This document shows positions 51,210 to 61,800 of a stretch of DNA of 64,000 nucleotides, piece after piece (position 1 is the stretch's first letter; the number at the start of each line of letters is the position of its first letter). Under the pieces are notes generated by a model. That model was not told where the DNA came from, did not search any database, and was given only the letters and a program-made list of their open reading frames with translations. The stretch comes from Rheinheimera mangrovi (GTDB taxonomy: Bacteria; Pseudomonadota; Gammaproteobacteria; Enterobacterales; Alteromonadaceae). The stretch covers positions 448,501-512,500 of the forward strand of contig NZ_CP034683.1 in assembly GCF_003990335.1 (NCBI RefSeq), in the 5' to 3' direction. Both the position numbers and the translations under genes were made by a program.

Positions 51210-51223
51210 TGGTTGCGCTATCA
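51210..51223. promoter_or_regulatory. LacI-family operator 3 (gluconokinase operon)
   Basis: TGGTTGCGCTATCA sits between the divergent repressor and gluconokinase genes and is followed by TTTTATCTGA. It is one base away from operator 2 in the core. Confidence 0.75.
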
Positions 51224-51277
51224 TTTTATCTGAATTAAGCTGAGGCCACATTTTTATGGAAGGTGTGATCGTATCTG

Positions 51278-51829
51278 ATGCAACAGGATCTAACAGCTCA
51301 GAAGCAGGCAAGCAATACAACACAATGCCAAAGTCTGATCATTATGGGCGTGGCCGGCAGCGGCAAATCTACGCTGGCTTTGCGCCTTGCAGAGCAACTG
51401 GGTTGGCATTATCTGGAAGGTGATGATTTTCACAGCCTTGAAGCCAAACAGATGATGGCGTCAGGCACGCCTATTACCAGTGAAATGCGTGACCAATGGG
51501 TCGGCCGTTTATGTGCAGCTTTACAAGAGTGCGCAACAAAACAACTTGCAGTGGTATTAAGTTATTCAGGTTTAATCCGCAAGCATCGTGAGCGCATTCG
51601 TCAGGCGGCTTCCAACCCACAGTTCATTTATTTACAAGGCAGCGCTGAATTGCTGGCCGAACGCCTGGCGCAGCGGCAAAACCATTTTATGCCTGTGTCT
51701 ATGCTGCAAAGCCAGCTGGCTACTATGGAATCGGTAGAGCAGGAAGCTGATGTGCTGTGTCTGGATATCAGTCAAAGCGTCAACGAACTGATGCTGCAAG
51801 TCATTTTAAAAATAGAGCAACGACTATAA
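51278..51829 (+). CDS. gntK: Gluconokinase
   Basis: 183 residues. P-loop GVAGSGKST at about 25-33, then YLEGDDFHS and FIYLQGSAELLAERLAQR, the GntK family blocks. It phosphorylates gluconate to 6-phosphogluconate. First gene of the operon under operator 3, and the only one that fixes the pathway product (gluconate). Confidence 0.93.
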   Translation: MQQDLTAQKQASNTTQCQSLIIMGVAGSGKSTLALRLAEQLGWHYLEGDDFHSLEAKQMMASGTPITSEMRDQWVGRLCAALQECATKQLAVVLSYSGLIRKHRERIRQAASNPQFIYLQGSAELLAERLAQRQNHFMPVSMLQSQLATMESVEQEADVLCLDISQSVNELMLQVILKIEQRL

Positions 51830-51915
51830 CAAGTGATCACGACTGGCCATCATTGGCTGGCGCATGGTCAATAAATCTTTAAATCAAAACAACAAAACAA
51901 CGACAGGGTGACAAA

Positions 51916-53313
51916 GTGACAACAGAAACTGCGGTACCTCAAGACAAGCTAAAGCTGCGCGAAAAGCTCGGTTACGGCGTCGGCGATATGGGTTTTAATT
52001 TCTATTGGGCTAATATTTCGGCCTTTTTATTGATTTTTTATACCGATGTATTTGGTATCTCAGCGGCTGCCGCTGGCACCATGATGCTGATCACTAAAAT
52101 CATCGATGCGTTTACCGACCCTATGATGGGCGCTTTAGCGGACAGAACCAAAAGCCGTTTTGGTAAATTCCGGCCTTATTTATTGTGGCTCGCTTTACCT
52201 CTTGCTGGTGCTGGTGTGTTGACCTACAGCACGCCGGATTTAGGCCCAGGCGGTAAACTGGTATGGGCTTATTGCACTTATAGCCTGCTGATGCTGACGT
52301 ACACAGCTATCAATATTCCTTATTCAGCCTTGTCTGGTGTGATGACCCGTAATAGCCAGGACAGAACTACTTTAGTCAGCTTCCGTTTTATCGGTGGTTT
52401 TACCGGCGGTATTCTGGTGACTTATTTAACCCCTAAGCTGGTGGTGTTGTTAGGCCAAGGCGATGAAATCTTAGGCTGGCAGCTGACTATGGGCGTCTTT
52501 GGTATAGCTGCTGCTTTGCTGTTTTTATTCACCTTTGCCAGCACCAAAGAGCGTATTCAGCCTGTCAGTGAAACCAACAATGCCGTGAAACAGGATTTGC
52601 TCGATTTAAAAAACAACAAACCCTGGCTGGTGCTGTTCAGTTTGGCGCTGATCATTATGATCACTATTACCATGCGCGCCAGCAGTGGTACTTATTACTT
52701 TAAATATTATGTAATGCGGCCTGAGCTGGTCGGCGAGTTTTTATCTTCTTATATGTTTGCTTTGGCTTTAGGTGCTGCATCTACGCCATTAATGACCAAG
52801 TTTATGGATAAAAAGCCATTGATGATGCTGCTCATGAGCCTGGCCGGATTATTCTCTATCAGCTTGTTTTTTGTGCCAGCTGATCAGGTGGGTTTAATTT
52901 TTGCCATCAACCTGGCTATAGGTTTTGTATTAGGGCCTAAATCGCCACTGGCTTTTTCTATGTATGCCGATACCGCAGATTACAATGAATGGCGCACTGG
53001 CCGTCGTGCCACAGCTATGACCTTTTCAGCCGCTACCTTTTCGCAAAAACTCGGCGGTGCTATTGCCTCAGCTGTAATTGGCTGGTTATTGGCATTGATA
53101 GGTTATGTCGCCAACACTGAACAAAGTGCGGGCTCACAAATGGGTATTTTACTCATGGTTTCAGTGATCCCTGGCTTAGTGGCCTTTTTAGCTGCTTTTG
53201 TCATGCGCTTTTACCATTTAGATGAAAAACAATTGCTGACCATTCAACAGGAATTGGATCAGCGCAAAGCAGCACCTTTTAAACAAACTGCAGTAGTCGG
53301 AGTGTCGGAGTAA
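51916..53313 (+). CDS. GPH-type MFS sugar/cation symporter
   Basis: 465 residues with twelve helices. GYGVGDMGFNFYW and DAFTDPMMGALADRTKSRFGKFRPY are the glycoside-pentoside-hexuronide family hallmarks. GTG start with AGGGTGA five bases before. It probably carries the disaccharide acid across the inner membrane. It is followed by the phosphorylase after two bases. Confidence 0.9.
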   Translation: MTTETAVPQDKLKLREKLGYGVGDMGFNFYWANISAFLLIFYTDVFGISAAAAGTMMLITKIIDAFTDPMMGALADRTKSRFGKFRPYLLWLALPLAGAGVLTYSTPDLGPGGKLVWAYCTYSLLMLTYTAINIPYSALSGVMTRNSQDRTTLVSFRFIGGFTGGILVTYLTPKLVVLLGQGDEILGWQLTMGVFGIAAALLFLFTFASTKERIQPVSETNNAVKQDLLDLKNNKPWLVLFSLALIIMITITMRASSGTYYFKYYVMRPELVGEFLSSYMFALALGAASTPLMTKFMDKKPLMMLLMSLAGLFSISLFFVPADQVGLIFAINLAIGFVLGPKSPLAFSMYADTADYNEWRTGRRATAMTFSAATFSQKLGGAIASAVIGWLLALIGYVANTEQSAGSQMGILLMVSVIPGLVAFLAAFVMRFYHLDEKQLLTIQQELDQRKAAPFKQTAVVGVSE

Positions 53314-53315
53314 CT

Positions 53316-55691
53316 ATGAAGAAGTTGATGCAAGCCACAGAAAACGGCCAGCGTTATGAATTGTACAGCGCCACTGCGATGCCACAGGCTGCGGGCTTTT
53401 TATGGAACAAGGTGATGATGATCCAGCAAAACTGCCGTGGTTATGCCACAGCGCAGTTTATGCAGCCAGAACCAGCTAAATATGCTCATGCGCCGAACTT
53501 AGAAGCCAAAACTTTTATGCAGCCGGAGCAGCCGTATTACGCTCATCATCCGGGCCGTTTTGTGTATATCAAAGATGAAAACAGCGGTGAAATCTGGTCT
53601 GTGCCTTACGAGCCGGTGCGCAAAGAAGCAAAGAACTTTGTGTTTTCAGCAGGCCAGTCGGATATCCGCTGGCAGCTGACACTGGACTGTGGTTTAACTG
53701 TGGAATGGTTATTAACCTTAACTCCGGATCAACCGCTGGAGTTATGGCAGCTGACGGTACGCAACGATTCAAATCAGAACCGTTCTTTAAGCCTGTATCC
53801 GTATTTCCCGGTTGGTTATATGTCCTGGATGAACCAGTCTGGCCGTTATGATGCCGATTTAAAAGCCATTATCTGCTCTTCAGTGACGCCTTATCAAAAG
53901 TACCCTGATTACTTTAAAAACAAGTTCTTAAAAGACAAAACCTTCTTATTGGCCGAGCGCACACCGGATTTCTGGGAAGTGAACCAGCAAGCATTCGAAG
54001 GGCAGGGCGGTTTACATGCGCCTTCAGCTGTACAACAGCCGTTTTTAGCTTGTGGTGATTCAGACTACGAAACGCCAGCTTGTGTGATGCAATACAGAGC
54101 TTCTTTAGCTGCAGGCCAGTCAGAGCAGTATCGTTTTGTGTTTGGGCCGGCTTATGACAAAGCTGAAGTAGCACAAATTCGACAGCAGGTGTTTGGCACA
54201 TCAGAGAGCTTCGGCCAGATCCAACAGGCTTATGCCGCTTATGTTGCGCAAGCTGTGCCTTGCTTAGAAATAGATACGCCGGATCAGGAGCTGAATAACT
54301 ATGTCAACCACTGGCTGGCGCGTCAGGTGTATTACCATGGCGACGTCAACCGCTTAACCACAGATCCACAAACCCGTAATTATCTGCAGGACAATATGGG
54401 TATGAGCTATCTGGCTCCTGCTGTGGCACGTCAGGCCTTTTTAACAGCTTTATCGCAGCAGCATCTATCGGGTGAAATGCCAGACGGTATCCTGCTGCAC
54501 AAAGACGCCGAACTGAAATACATCAATCAGGTGCCTCATACCGACCAATGTGTCTGGTTACCTGTCTGTATCAGCGCTTATCTGGCAGAAACCAACGATT
54601 ACGCGCTGTTAAACGAAAAAGTCGCCTTCAAAGATTCTGCCGAACAACATACGGTGGCTGAGCATATTCACCGTGCTATGGGCTGGTTATGGCTGAAAAA
54701 AGACGAACGTTGCTTAAGTTACATTGAGCAGGGCGACTGGTGTGACCCAATGAATATGGTGGGTTACAAAGGCAAAGGTGTGTCGGGCTGGTTAAGTCTG
54801 GCAGCAGCTTATGCGCTGAAGGTGTGGGCGCAAATTTGCCGTGATGCAGGCCGTACTGAGCATGTGGCTTTATACGAAGAACAAGCAGCCGCTTTTAATG
54901 CCGCAGTGAACCAATATTTATGGGACGGTAACTGGTACGGCCGTGGTATCACAGACGACAATGTCGTCTTTGGTATCAGCAAAGACATCGAAGGCCGCAT
55001 TTACCTGAACCCACAAAGCTGGGCTTTATTAAGTGGTGCCGCCAACAGCGAACAACAGCAACAGCTGTTAAAAGCAGTAGAGCAGCAATTGCATACGCCT
55101 TATGGCCCACAAATGCTGGCACCTGCTTATACAGCTATGCGTGAAGACGTGGGCCGTGTCACGCAAAAGTATCCGGGCTCGGCAGAAAACGGTTCAGTCT
55201 ATAACCACGCTGCAGCCTTCTACCTCTTTGCTTTGTATCAGGTTAATCAGGCCGACAAAGCTTATCAGGTATTAAAACAAATGCTGCCGTCGGACGATCC
55301 ACAGGATCAGTTACAACGGGGTCAGTTGCCGGTATTTATTCCAAATTATTACCGTGGCGCATACCAGACCTTACCGCGCACTGCAGGCCGCTCCAGCCAG
55401 TTATTTAATACAGGCACAGTGCACTGGGTGTATCGTTGTTTGGTCGAAGGTTTGTTTGGTGTGAAGGGCGACCAGCATGGTTTAACCATAGCGCCGCAAT
55501 TGCCGGCCAGCTGGAACAAGGCGTCCGTATTACGCCGTTTTCGTGGCGCAGACTTCCATATCCGTTTTGAGCGGGTTGCTGATGTCAAAGCGCCAACACT
55601 CTGGCTGGATGAAGTGCAACAGGAAGAGTTAGCGGTGCGCACTATCACTGCAGGCCAAAGTTATCAGTTGCTGGTGCAATTGCCGCTGTAA
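53316..55691 (+). CDS. GH94 phosphorylase, probably cellobionic acid phosphorylase
   Basis: 791 residues, close to the known cellobionate phosphorylases. Domains: N-terminal beta-sandwich (1-270), helical linker, (alpha/alpha)6 barrel (about 330-700) and C-terminal sheet. The putative general acid is Asp474 in QGDWCDPMNM. Arg614 and Lys618, four residues apart, could be the carboxylate-binding pair of that subfamily; this is from memory and unaligned. The gluconokinase neighbour argues for cellobionate (glucose-1-phosphate plus gluconate) over cellobiose or chitobiose. Confidence 0.8.
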   Translation: MKKLMQATENGQRYELYSATAMPQAAGFLWNKVMMIQQNCRGYATAQFMQPEPAKYAHAPNLEAKTFMQPEQPYYAHHPGRFVYIKDENSGEIWSVPYEPVRKEAKNFVFSAGQSDIRWQLTLDCGLTVEWLLTLTPDQPLELWQLTVRNDSNQNRSLSLYPYFPVGYMSWMNQSGRYDADLKAIICSSVTPYQKYPDYFKNKFLKDKTFLLAERTPDFWEVNQQAFEGQGGLHAPSAVQQPFLACGDSDYETPACVMQYRASLAAGQSEQYRFVFGPAYDKAEVAQIRQQVFGTSESFGQIQQAYAAYVAQAVPCLEIDTPDQELNNYVNHWLARQVYYHGDVNRLTTDPQTRNYLQDNMGMSYLAPAVARQAFLTALSQQHLSGEMPDGILLHKDAELKYINQVPHTDQCVWLPVCISAYLAETNDYALLNEKVAFKDSAEQHTVAEHIHRAMGWLWLKKDERCLSYIEQGDWCDPMNMVGYKGKGVSGWLSLAAAYALKVWAQICRDAGRTEHVALYEEQAAAFNAAVNQYLWDGNWYGRGITDDNVVFGISKDIEGRIYLNPQSWALLSGAANSEQQQQLLKAVEQQLHTPYGPQMLAPAYTAMREDVGRVTQKYPGSAENGSVYNHAAAFYLFALYQVNQADKAYQVLKQMLPSDDPQDQLQRGQLPVFIPNYYRGAYQTLPRTAGRSSQLFNTGTVHWVYRCLVEGLFGVKGDQHGLTIAPQLPASWNKASVLRRFRGADFHIRFERVADVKAPTLWLDEVQQEELAVRTITAGQSYQLLVQLPL

Positions 55692-55740
55692 GGCCTTGGG
55701 CGAAGAGCAAAAGGCAAAGGGCTAAATAAAAGGAATAGCT

Positions 55741-56733
55741 ATGATCCGTATAGGTTTGTTAGGTGCAGCACGCATTGCCGATCGGGCTATTATTCAGCCC
55801 GCTGCCTTGCGCTCTGATGTAGTCATTGCAGCAGTGGCTGCATCCTCTCTGGAAAAGGCTCAGGCTTTTGCCCAGCAGTTTGATATAGAACTGGCATTAG
55901 GCAGCTATGACGAGCTGCTGGCCCGTGATGATATCGACCTGATTTACAACGCTTTACCACCTTCTATGCATGCAGAGTGGTCGATTAAAGCTTTGCAACA
56001 AGGTAAGCATGTGTTGTGCGAAAAGCCTTTTGCCATGGATGCTACAGAAGCGCAAGCCATGGTCGCGGCCGCAGAAAGCAGTGGCCGTTTACTGATTGAA
56101 GGGTATCACTACCGCTTTCATCCGGTTTTTGCCGAAGTTCAGCGTTTAGTGGCCAGTGGCGAACTTGGCACTATTCACACAGTACGCAGCAATTTTTCAG
56201 TGCGTATTGCCGAAACACCAGGTTCGTTGCGTCATAACGCGCCTTTAGGTGGTGGCGCTTTAATGGATTTAGGTTGCTACCCACTGCACTGGTTACGCTC
56301 TTTATTCGCCAGCACACCGCAAATTTTATGGGCCGACGCTATTTGCCCTAAACCTCAACTCGATAGCAGCTTCGAGCTTCGTCTACAGTTCGAAAACGGC
56401 CCGCTGTGTTATGTCGGCTGCGCTATGAGCGAACATTTAAGCCGCCACCACGATGCGTCTTTCTATCTCGAAGGTGACAAAGCTCAGCTGGAAGTGCTGA
56501 ACCTGGTCGCCCCACATCAAGGCCACAAGTTATGCTTGACCAAAAACGGCGAGGCTCATGACTATCAAATCAACGGCGACTCCACCTACGACCATCAACT
56601 GGCGCACGTCGTCGCCTGCATCAAAGGCGAAAGCAAACCGCTGACAGGTGGCCGCGACGCAATAGATCAGATGCAACTGATTGATGATGCTTATATAGCG
56701 GCGGGGTTATTGCCGCGGGGGCTTTGTAAGTAG
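55741..56733 (+). CDS. Gfo/Idh/MocA-family oxidoreductase
   Basis: 330 residues. The Rossmann start is IGLLGAARIADRAI; the signature EKPFAMDATEAQAM is near residue 97, and the C-terminal domain has LGGGALMDLGCYPLHWL. NAD(P)-dependent, probably acting on a sugar or sugar acid. It ends the operon; a diverged copy of its 3' end recurs after hipB. Confidence 0.88.
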   Translation: MIRIGLLGAARIADRAIIQPAALRSDVVIAAVAASSLEKAQAFAQQFDIELALGSYDELLARDDIDLIYNALPPSMHAEWSIKALQQGKHVLCEKPFAMDATEAQAMVAAAESSGRLLIEGYHYRFHPVFAEVQRLVASGELGTIHTVRSNFSVRIAETPGSLRHNAPLGGGALMDLGCYPLHWLRSLFASTPQILWADAICPKPQLDSSFELRLQFENGPLCYVGCAMSEHLSRHHDASFYLEGDKAQLEVLNLVAPHQGHKLCLTKNGEAHDYQINGDSTYDHQLAHVVACIKGESKPLTGGRDAIDQMQLIDDAYIAAGLLPRGLCK

Positions 56734-56757
56734 CTTTGGGGGTTAATTCTGAATTTG

Positions 56758-56788
56758 AAGGCCGCTTTTATAGCGGCTTTTTGTTTTT
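56758..56788 (+). terminator. Intrinsic terminator of the gntK operon
   Basis: The stem GCCGCT/AGCGGC with a short loop is followed by TTTTTGTTTTT. It lies just after the Gfo/Idh gene. Confidence 0.85.
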
Positions 56789-56813
56789 ATGAGCATAAAA
56801 GTGTAGTGACGTT

Positions 56814-58052
56814 CTAATCGAGTATAAAGCAGCCCCTCAATAGCTCTCTTTCTTCTTTGCGGATACCAGCTTGTTGGGCAAGGCTTTCCCACTTTGACAC
56901 GGCCTTTAACAATCTTTGATGGATAGCCTTTGCTTTATCAGCATTAACGTGAAAATACTCCGCAACTTCAAATGCCAAGTCTACAAAGAGCGCGTTACTC
57001 ACATCATCAATATTAAGGTGTAAGCCGGTGGCATATAACATGGGGTTGATATCGTAGGCGGGAGATAGCCGCCAGCCTGTGGGCTCCAGAATGAATCCGT
57101 GATTTCTCAGATGATCATCACAATTAGAGACCATGATGTTAAACAGCATTCTTGTCCAAAGTTGTTCAAGGTCTTGCTGAGTGTTGGAGCCGTGCTGTAT
57201 CAGAAACTCAGCCAGTTCTAAGTAACTTGCACCATCATCCTGACCATCAAAGTACTCAAGCTGAGTCATTGCAGAACTGAAGTGAAGCCGCTTGCCAGAC
57301 TCGGTGCGGTCGAACCTTTTTGTTAAAAAAATATGATGACTGCCAATGGCTTCAACTTTGGACTCTGCCATTTCGATGCCTGACTCAATGGCCATTTGGT
57401 AAACAATGAACTCCCATAAGCCAATATCGTAATCGTCATGACGACTGGGGAACTTGACCAACCACAAACTGTTATCATGATTTCTTATTGACGCCTTTGG
57501 CCTGGCACCACCTAAAGATGAACCTGGTGAGATCAGCATATTGAGCCATTTCAGATAATCTGGATTATCTAAATCTGGTGCTTCTTCTATTTTATGTGCG
57601 GCTTGTTGCAGCTCGGGCAGGCTGGTTATTGGGGGGGCAGACAGCTCATGGCTATCGTCTAAAAATGGACCTGTTGGTGATGTGCGAAAGCGCAGTGCAC
57701 CCATGCGGAATGAGTCATGAACACCCAGTAAGTAATCTGTTTCGTACAGAGTTCTTGTTCGTCGCTTCTCTTGTCGGGCGATCACCGCTTCTCTGCGTTG
57801 CATCAGCAACCGTCCCCAACGATCAGGGCATGAGTCGAGAAATGTTTTGAAGTTTTTATCGCCCTGCGCATGTTGCTCTCCAACGAATAACTTTAGAGAG
57901 GGATCGATCTGACGAACATAGTCAGAGGCCAGCCACTTATCATCATAACTAAAGCTGAAATGCTCTTTGCCTCTGATTTCTGTGGAGCGTAAAGTACCGA
58001 CCAATATAGGGTCAGTTGACTCAGTCCAATCAGCGTAAACGTAGATTTCCAT
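56814..58052 (-). CDS. hipA: HipA-family toxin kinase
   Basis: 412 residues. The Ser/Thr kinase-like fold carries GSSLGGARPKAS (phosphate-binding loop with candidate autophosphorylated Ser), NIMVSNCDDHLRNHGF (catalytic loop) and SPAYDINP (metal-binding). HipA kinases phosphorylate glutamyl-tRNA synthetase or other targets and cause growth arrest. hipB lies 12 bases upstream. It is intact. Confidence 0.92.
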   Translation of the reverse strand: MEIYVYADWTESTDPILVGTLRSTEIRGKEHFSFSYDDKWLASDYVRQIDPSLKLFVGEQHAQGDKNFKTFLDSCPDRWGRLLMQRREAVIARQEKRRTRTLYETDYLLGVHDSFRMGALRFRTSPTGPFLDDSHELSAPPITSLPELQQAAHKIEEAPDLDNPDYLKWLNMLISPGSSLGGARPKASIRNHDNSLWLVKFPSRHDDYDIGLWEFIVYQMAIESGIEMAESKVEAIGSHHIFLTKRFDRTESGKRLHFSSAMTQLEYFDGQDDGASYLELAEFLIQHGSNTQQDLEQLWTRMLFNIMVSNCDDHLRNHGFILEPTGWRLSPAYDINPMLYATGLHLNIDDVSNALFVDLAFEVAEYFHVNADKAKAIHQRLLKAVSKWESLAQQAGIRKEERELLRGCFILD

Positions 58053-58064
58053 AATCCGGCGCTC

Positions 58065-58379
58065 TTATTTTTTGTTCAGCAATTGGATGTCTTGCAGCTT
58101 TCTTCCCAGCTCGTCATCAAAGGCAACTTTAGTTAGGTCGTCCACCAGGCCGAGGCAGGCTAATACATTGACGTAGTGCCCAAGCGAAACAGAAGGGTCG
58201 CCTTTTAAGATTTTTCGTAGCGTCGGTTTAGAGAGCCCTGTTCTGCTATGCATCATATCTTGAGTAATGCCGCGCCGCTTCATCGCCAGCGTTAAGTTTT
58301 CACCCAGGATGCTTAACACCTTTTTGTGTTTTGGGAAAACGACAGCGGTGCGCTTTGTTTTTGATTCGACAGCACTCAT
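58065..58379 (-). CDS. hipB: HipB-family antitoxin (XRE)
   Basis: 104 residues with a central HTH (LAMKRRGITQDMMHSRTGLSKPTLRKILKG). Neutralises HipA and represses the operon through the palindromic operators found at 58383-58524. Its start is adjacent to the first operator. Confidence 0.88.
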   Translation of the reverse strand: MSAVESKTKRTAVVFPKHKKVLSILGENLTLAMKRRGITQDMMHSRTGLSKPTLRKILKGDPSVSLGHYVNVLACLGLVDDLTKVAFDDELGRKLQDIQLLNKK

Positions 58380-58382
58380 AGT

Positions 58383-58524
58383 GAAACTATATTTTCTCTA
58401 ATCAGTAATTAGTGAAATTATAGTTTCATTTTTAACTTTAGGCAAAGTGACAAATCGAGATGCTTAACTGAATTGATGTGAAACTAAAATTACCTTTTCT
58501 GTTTGATTGTGAAACTATAGTTTC
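58383..58524. promoter_or_regulatory. Four HipB operators (two pairs spaced 31 bp)
   Basis: Sites at 58383, 58414, 58480 and 58511, each about 14 bases. The last is the perfect palindrome GAAACTATAGTTTC; the second is GAAATTATAGTTTC, and the other two are decayed versions. Within each pair the repeat is 31 bp (about three turns), and the pairs start 97 bp apart. Such layouts bring HipB dimers onto one DNA face. Confidence 0.75.
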
Positions 58525-58555
58525 CTTTTTTTCCAGTTTTAAGCTGTAAATCATC

Positions 58556-58615
58556 AAATTGCTGACAGGTGACCGTGACGCGGTAGATAAGATGCAACTG
58601 ATTGATGATGCTTAT
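58556..58615 (+). repeat. Diverged copy of the Gfo/Idh gene 3' end
   Basis: About 60 bases match 56635-56694. They encode LTGDRDAVDKMQLIDDAY, against LTGGRDAIDQMQLIDDAY in the intact gene. The differences are mostly third-position or conservative, so this is the tail of a homologue and not a recent copy. The 205 bases after it, up to the helicase start, show nothing recognisable. Confidence 0.65.
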
Positions 58616-58820
58616 AAAACCATGAATCGTCGTCTAGTGCTGTATTATTCGCAGGTTTGGATCGTACATCGACTGAACGCCAAGCCGTTTTTTATGTCGT
58701 ATCAGTCGCTATTATTTTACGGCGTAGCAGCTAGTACGATATCCTGGAACAACTTGCTAAACCCCAAATCTTTATGCAGAGCATTCACTACGCCACCGCC
58801 AGAATTAAAAGGATTTTTTA

Positions 58821-61800
58821 ATGCAGCAAATTGGCCTTTACGAGCAATTGATCACTCAGTTGGTTGAACGGAACTTGGACCGAACACGATTTTACGTCGG
58901 TGAGCGAGAGCTATCTTCTAACGAGGCCTCAGTTTGGTTATCCCGCTTTTTCAGTAAAATTATGGAATTTGCTGTAGCCTCAGTTCCAACGGGTGACGAT
59001 CGGTTAAAGCTGCAAATTGAGCTCGCTAACCAGATGCTTATGTGGCTGAAGGATAAAATTCAAGATGATGGTTTTATTGAAGAAAATTTACTAAGTAGCA
59101 GAGGAAAAATTCTGACAGCGTTGTACACGCTGGATAACCCAATAGCTGCCGATTTACAGAAGTATGTTGAGGACATATTCCCGCTGACAGGTTTGACTGA
59201 GAGCGAGTTGTTTTGCGGTAGCAATGCAGGATTGTCGCTTGAGTCTGAGCTAAAGCGTGAGATTTTGTCAGCAGATAAAATTTGCTGGCTGGTGTCTTTT
59301 ATCAAGTGGACTGGTATTCGTGTATTTCGCAACGAGTTGGAATCCTTTACGCGTAGTGGCCGCGAGTTGAAAATTATTACCACGTCTTACATGGGAGCTA
59401 CAGATGCTAAAGCGGTTGAGTATCTGGCAAGCTTACCTAACACTGAAGTGAAATTGAGCTACAACACTGAACGTGAGCGGCTACATGCCAAAAGTTATCT
59501 ATTTTTACGCCATACAGGTTTCCACACAGGATACATTGGTTCATCCAATCTATCGCACTCAGCACTGACGAATGGCCTTGAGTGGAATCTGAAAATCACA
59601 TCGCAGGAAATTCCACATATTATTGATAAGTCACTGAACACTTTTGAAACCTATTGGCAATCCAGCGAGTTTGAACTATTCGATGGTCAAGTCGAGAGTC
59701 GTGAGAAGCTCAAGGTTGCATTAAAGACTGCCCGCGGTAGTGTTAGTGAGGATCATCAGCATTATTTCGATCTAAAACCCTTTCAACATCAACTCGAGAT
59801 TTTGGAACAACTTAGTATCGAGCGACAAATCCATAATAGGTTTCGTAATTTAGTGGTCGCAGCAACCGGCACAGGCAAGACTTTAATTTCCGCATTTGAT
59901 TTCGCCCGATTTATCAAAGAAAAACCAGATGCTAAGTTTTTGTTTATTGCACATAAAGAGGAAATCTTAATTCAAGCGCGTCAGGTTTATCGTGGAGTGT
60001 TGAAACGCGGCCAGTTTGGTGAGTTATGGGTTGGCGGTCACAGACCAGAGCATCATCATCAGCTATTTGTGTCGATCCAGACACTGAATAATCAATTAGA
60101 TTCTATAAAGTTGTCTGCAGACTTTTATGACTATTTGGTGATTGATGAAGTGCATCATATCGCTGCTAATAGCTACCGAGCTGTGCTTGATTACTTCCAG
60201 CCTAAAATCCTCTTAGGATTGACTGCTACGCCGGAACGTCATGACGGTGCAAATATTTTAGAGGATTTTTGTGGTGTCATAGCTGCGGAAATGCGATTGC
60301 CTGAAGCGATCAACCGCCGGCATCTCTGCCCATTCCAGTATTTTGGGATTGACGATGATACGGATCTCCGGAGCATTAGTTGGAATCGTGGCCGCTATGA
60401 TATTTCGCAGCTAAGCAATCTTTACACTCATAATCAAAGCCGCGTAAATAAGATTTTGCAAAGCATGCAGCAAATCATCACAGATATTGGCAACATGAAA
60501 GCTCTGGCCTTTTGTGTGAGCCGTGAACACGCCACATATATGTGTAGCCAATTTTTATTAAAAGGTATCAAAAGTGACGTATTGATCAGTGATAACAGTC
60601 ATGATCGGCAGCAAAAGCAGAAGGCGATCCGATCAGGTTCAATCAATGTGTTATGTGTGGTTGATATCTTTAATGAAGGGGTAGATATTCCAGAAATTGA
60701 TACATTGTTATTGTTACGCCCTACCGAAAGCTTGACTATTTTCCTGCAACAGTTGGGGCGAGGCTTGCGTCTAGCCGATGATAAAGAGTGTTGTACTGTA
60801 TTGGATTTTGTGGGTAATTCACGAGCTGAATATGATTTTTCCAATAAATTCCGTGCGCTGATTGGTAAAACAAATAAAGCGATTAGCGACGAAATTAAAC
60901 AAGGTTTCCCGCACGCACCACTTGGCTGTCGGATTGAGCTATCGAAAATCACGCAAGAGATCGTCCTGAACAATATTCGTCAGGCGACACTGACGAGTAA
61001 CAGGTTAGTCGGGCTTATCAGGCAATACCCTCATAATTTCGAATTGCCATTAACCCTTGGTAATTTCCTGAAATTACATCCACATATTGGTATCCGTGAC
61101 TTATATCAACGAGGTGGGTGGGGCGAATTAGTCTCGCGTTCATTTGATGAGGTCAGAGAAACAGGTGCCGATGATGTATTGGTTGAAGTATACAAACGGG
61201 CTATCAAACTCAGGATTTTGACCTGTGACGACTATCACTATTTGGTATTCCTGAAAAAGCTCGTCTCGCACCATTTTGTTGTTGAAGGATCTCAGAACCC
61301 ACGGTTGGCGTTAATGTGTCATTACGACTTTTGGCAAAAGCCGGGTCCTGCATTAGGTTTTGAAACACTTGAGCAAAGTTTAAAGGCTTTAAACTGCCTA
61401 TCTCTTAGAAATGAGTTGCTCGACGTTTTGGAGTGGCAAATCGCGCGGACTAAGCATGAACAGTTAGCTTTGGCAGGTCTACCAGAAGTGCCACTGCGAC
61501 TTCATGCCCGCTATACACGTGAGCAAATATTAACTGGTTTTGGAGCCATAACTTTCGAGCGACAACCTCCAGCGAGGGAAGGTGTGTATGTTATTCAAGA
61601 TCAAAATATTGAGCTGTTATTTGTCACTTTAATTAAGAATGAAAAACAATTTTCTCCGACGACCATGTATCACGATTACGCCATTAATGAATCGCTGTTT
61701 CATTGGCAGTCACAAAATAGTGCGCGTCCAGATCGTGGCCGAGGTTTGGATTATCTACAGCATAAAATGACGGGCAAGAGGATTTTCTTGTTTGTTCGTG

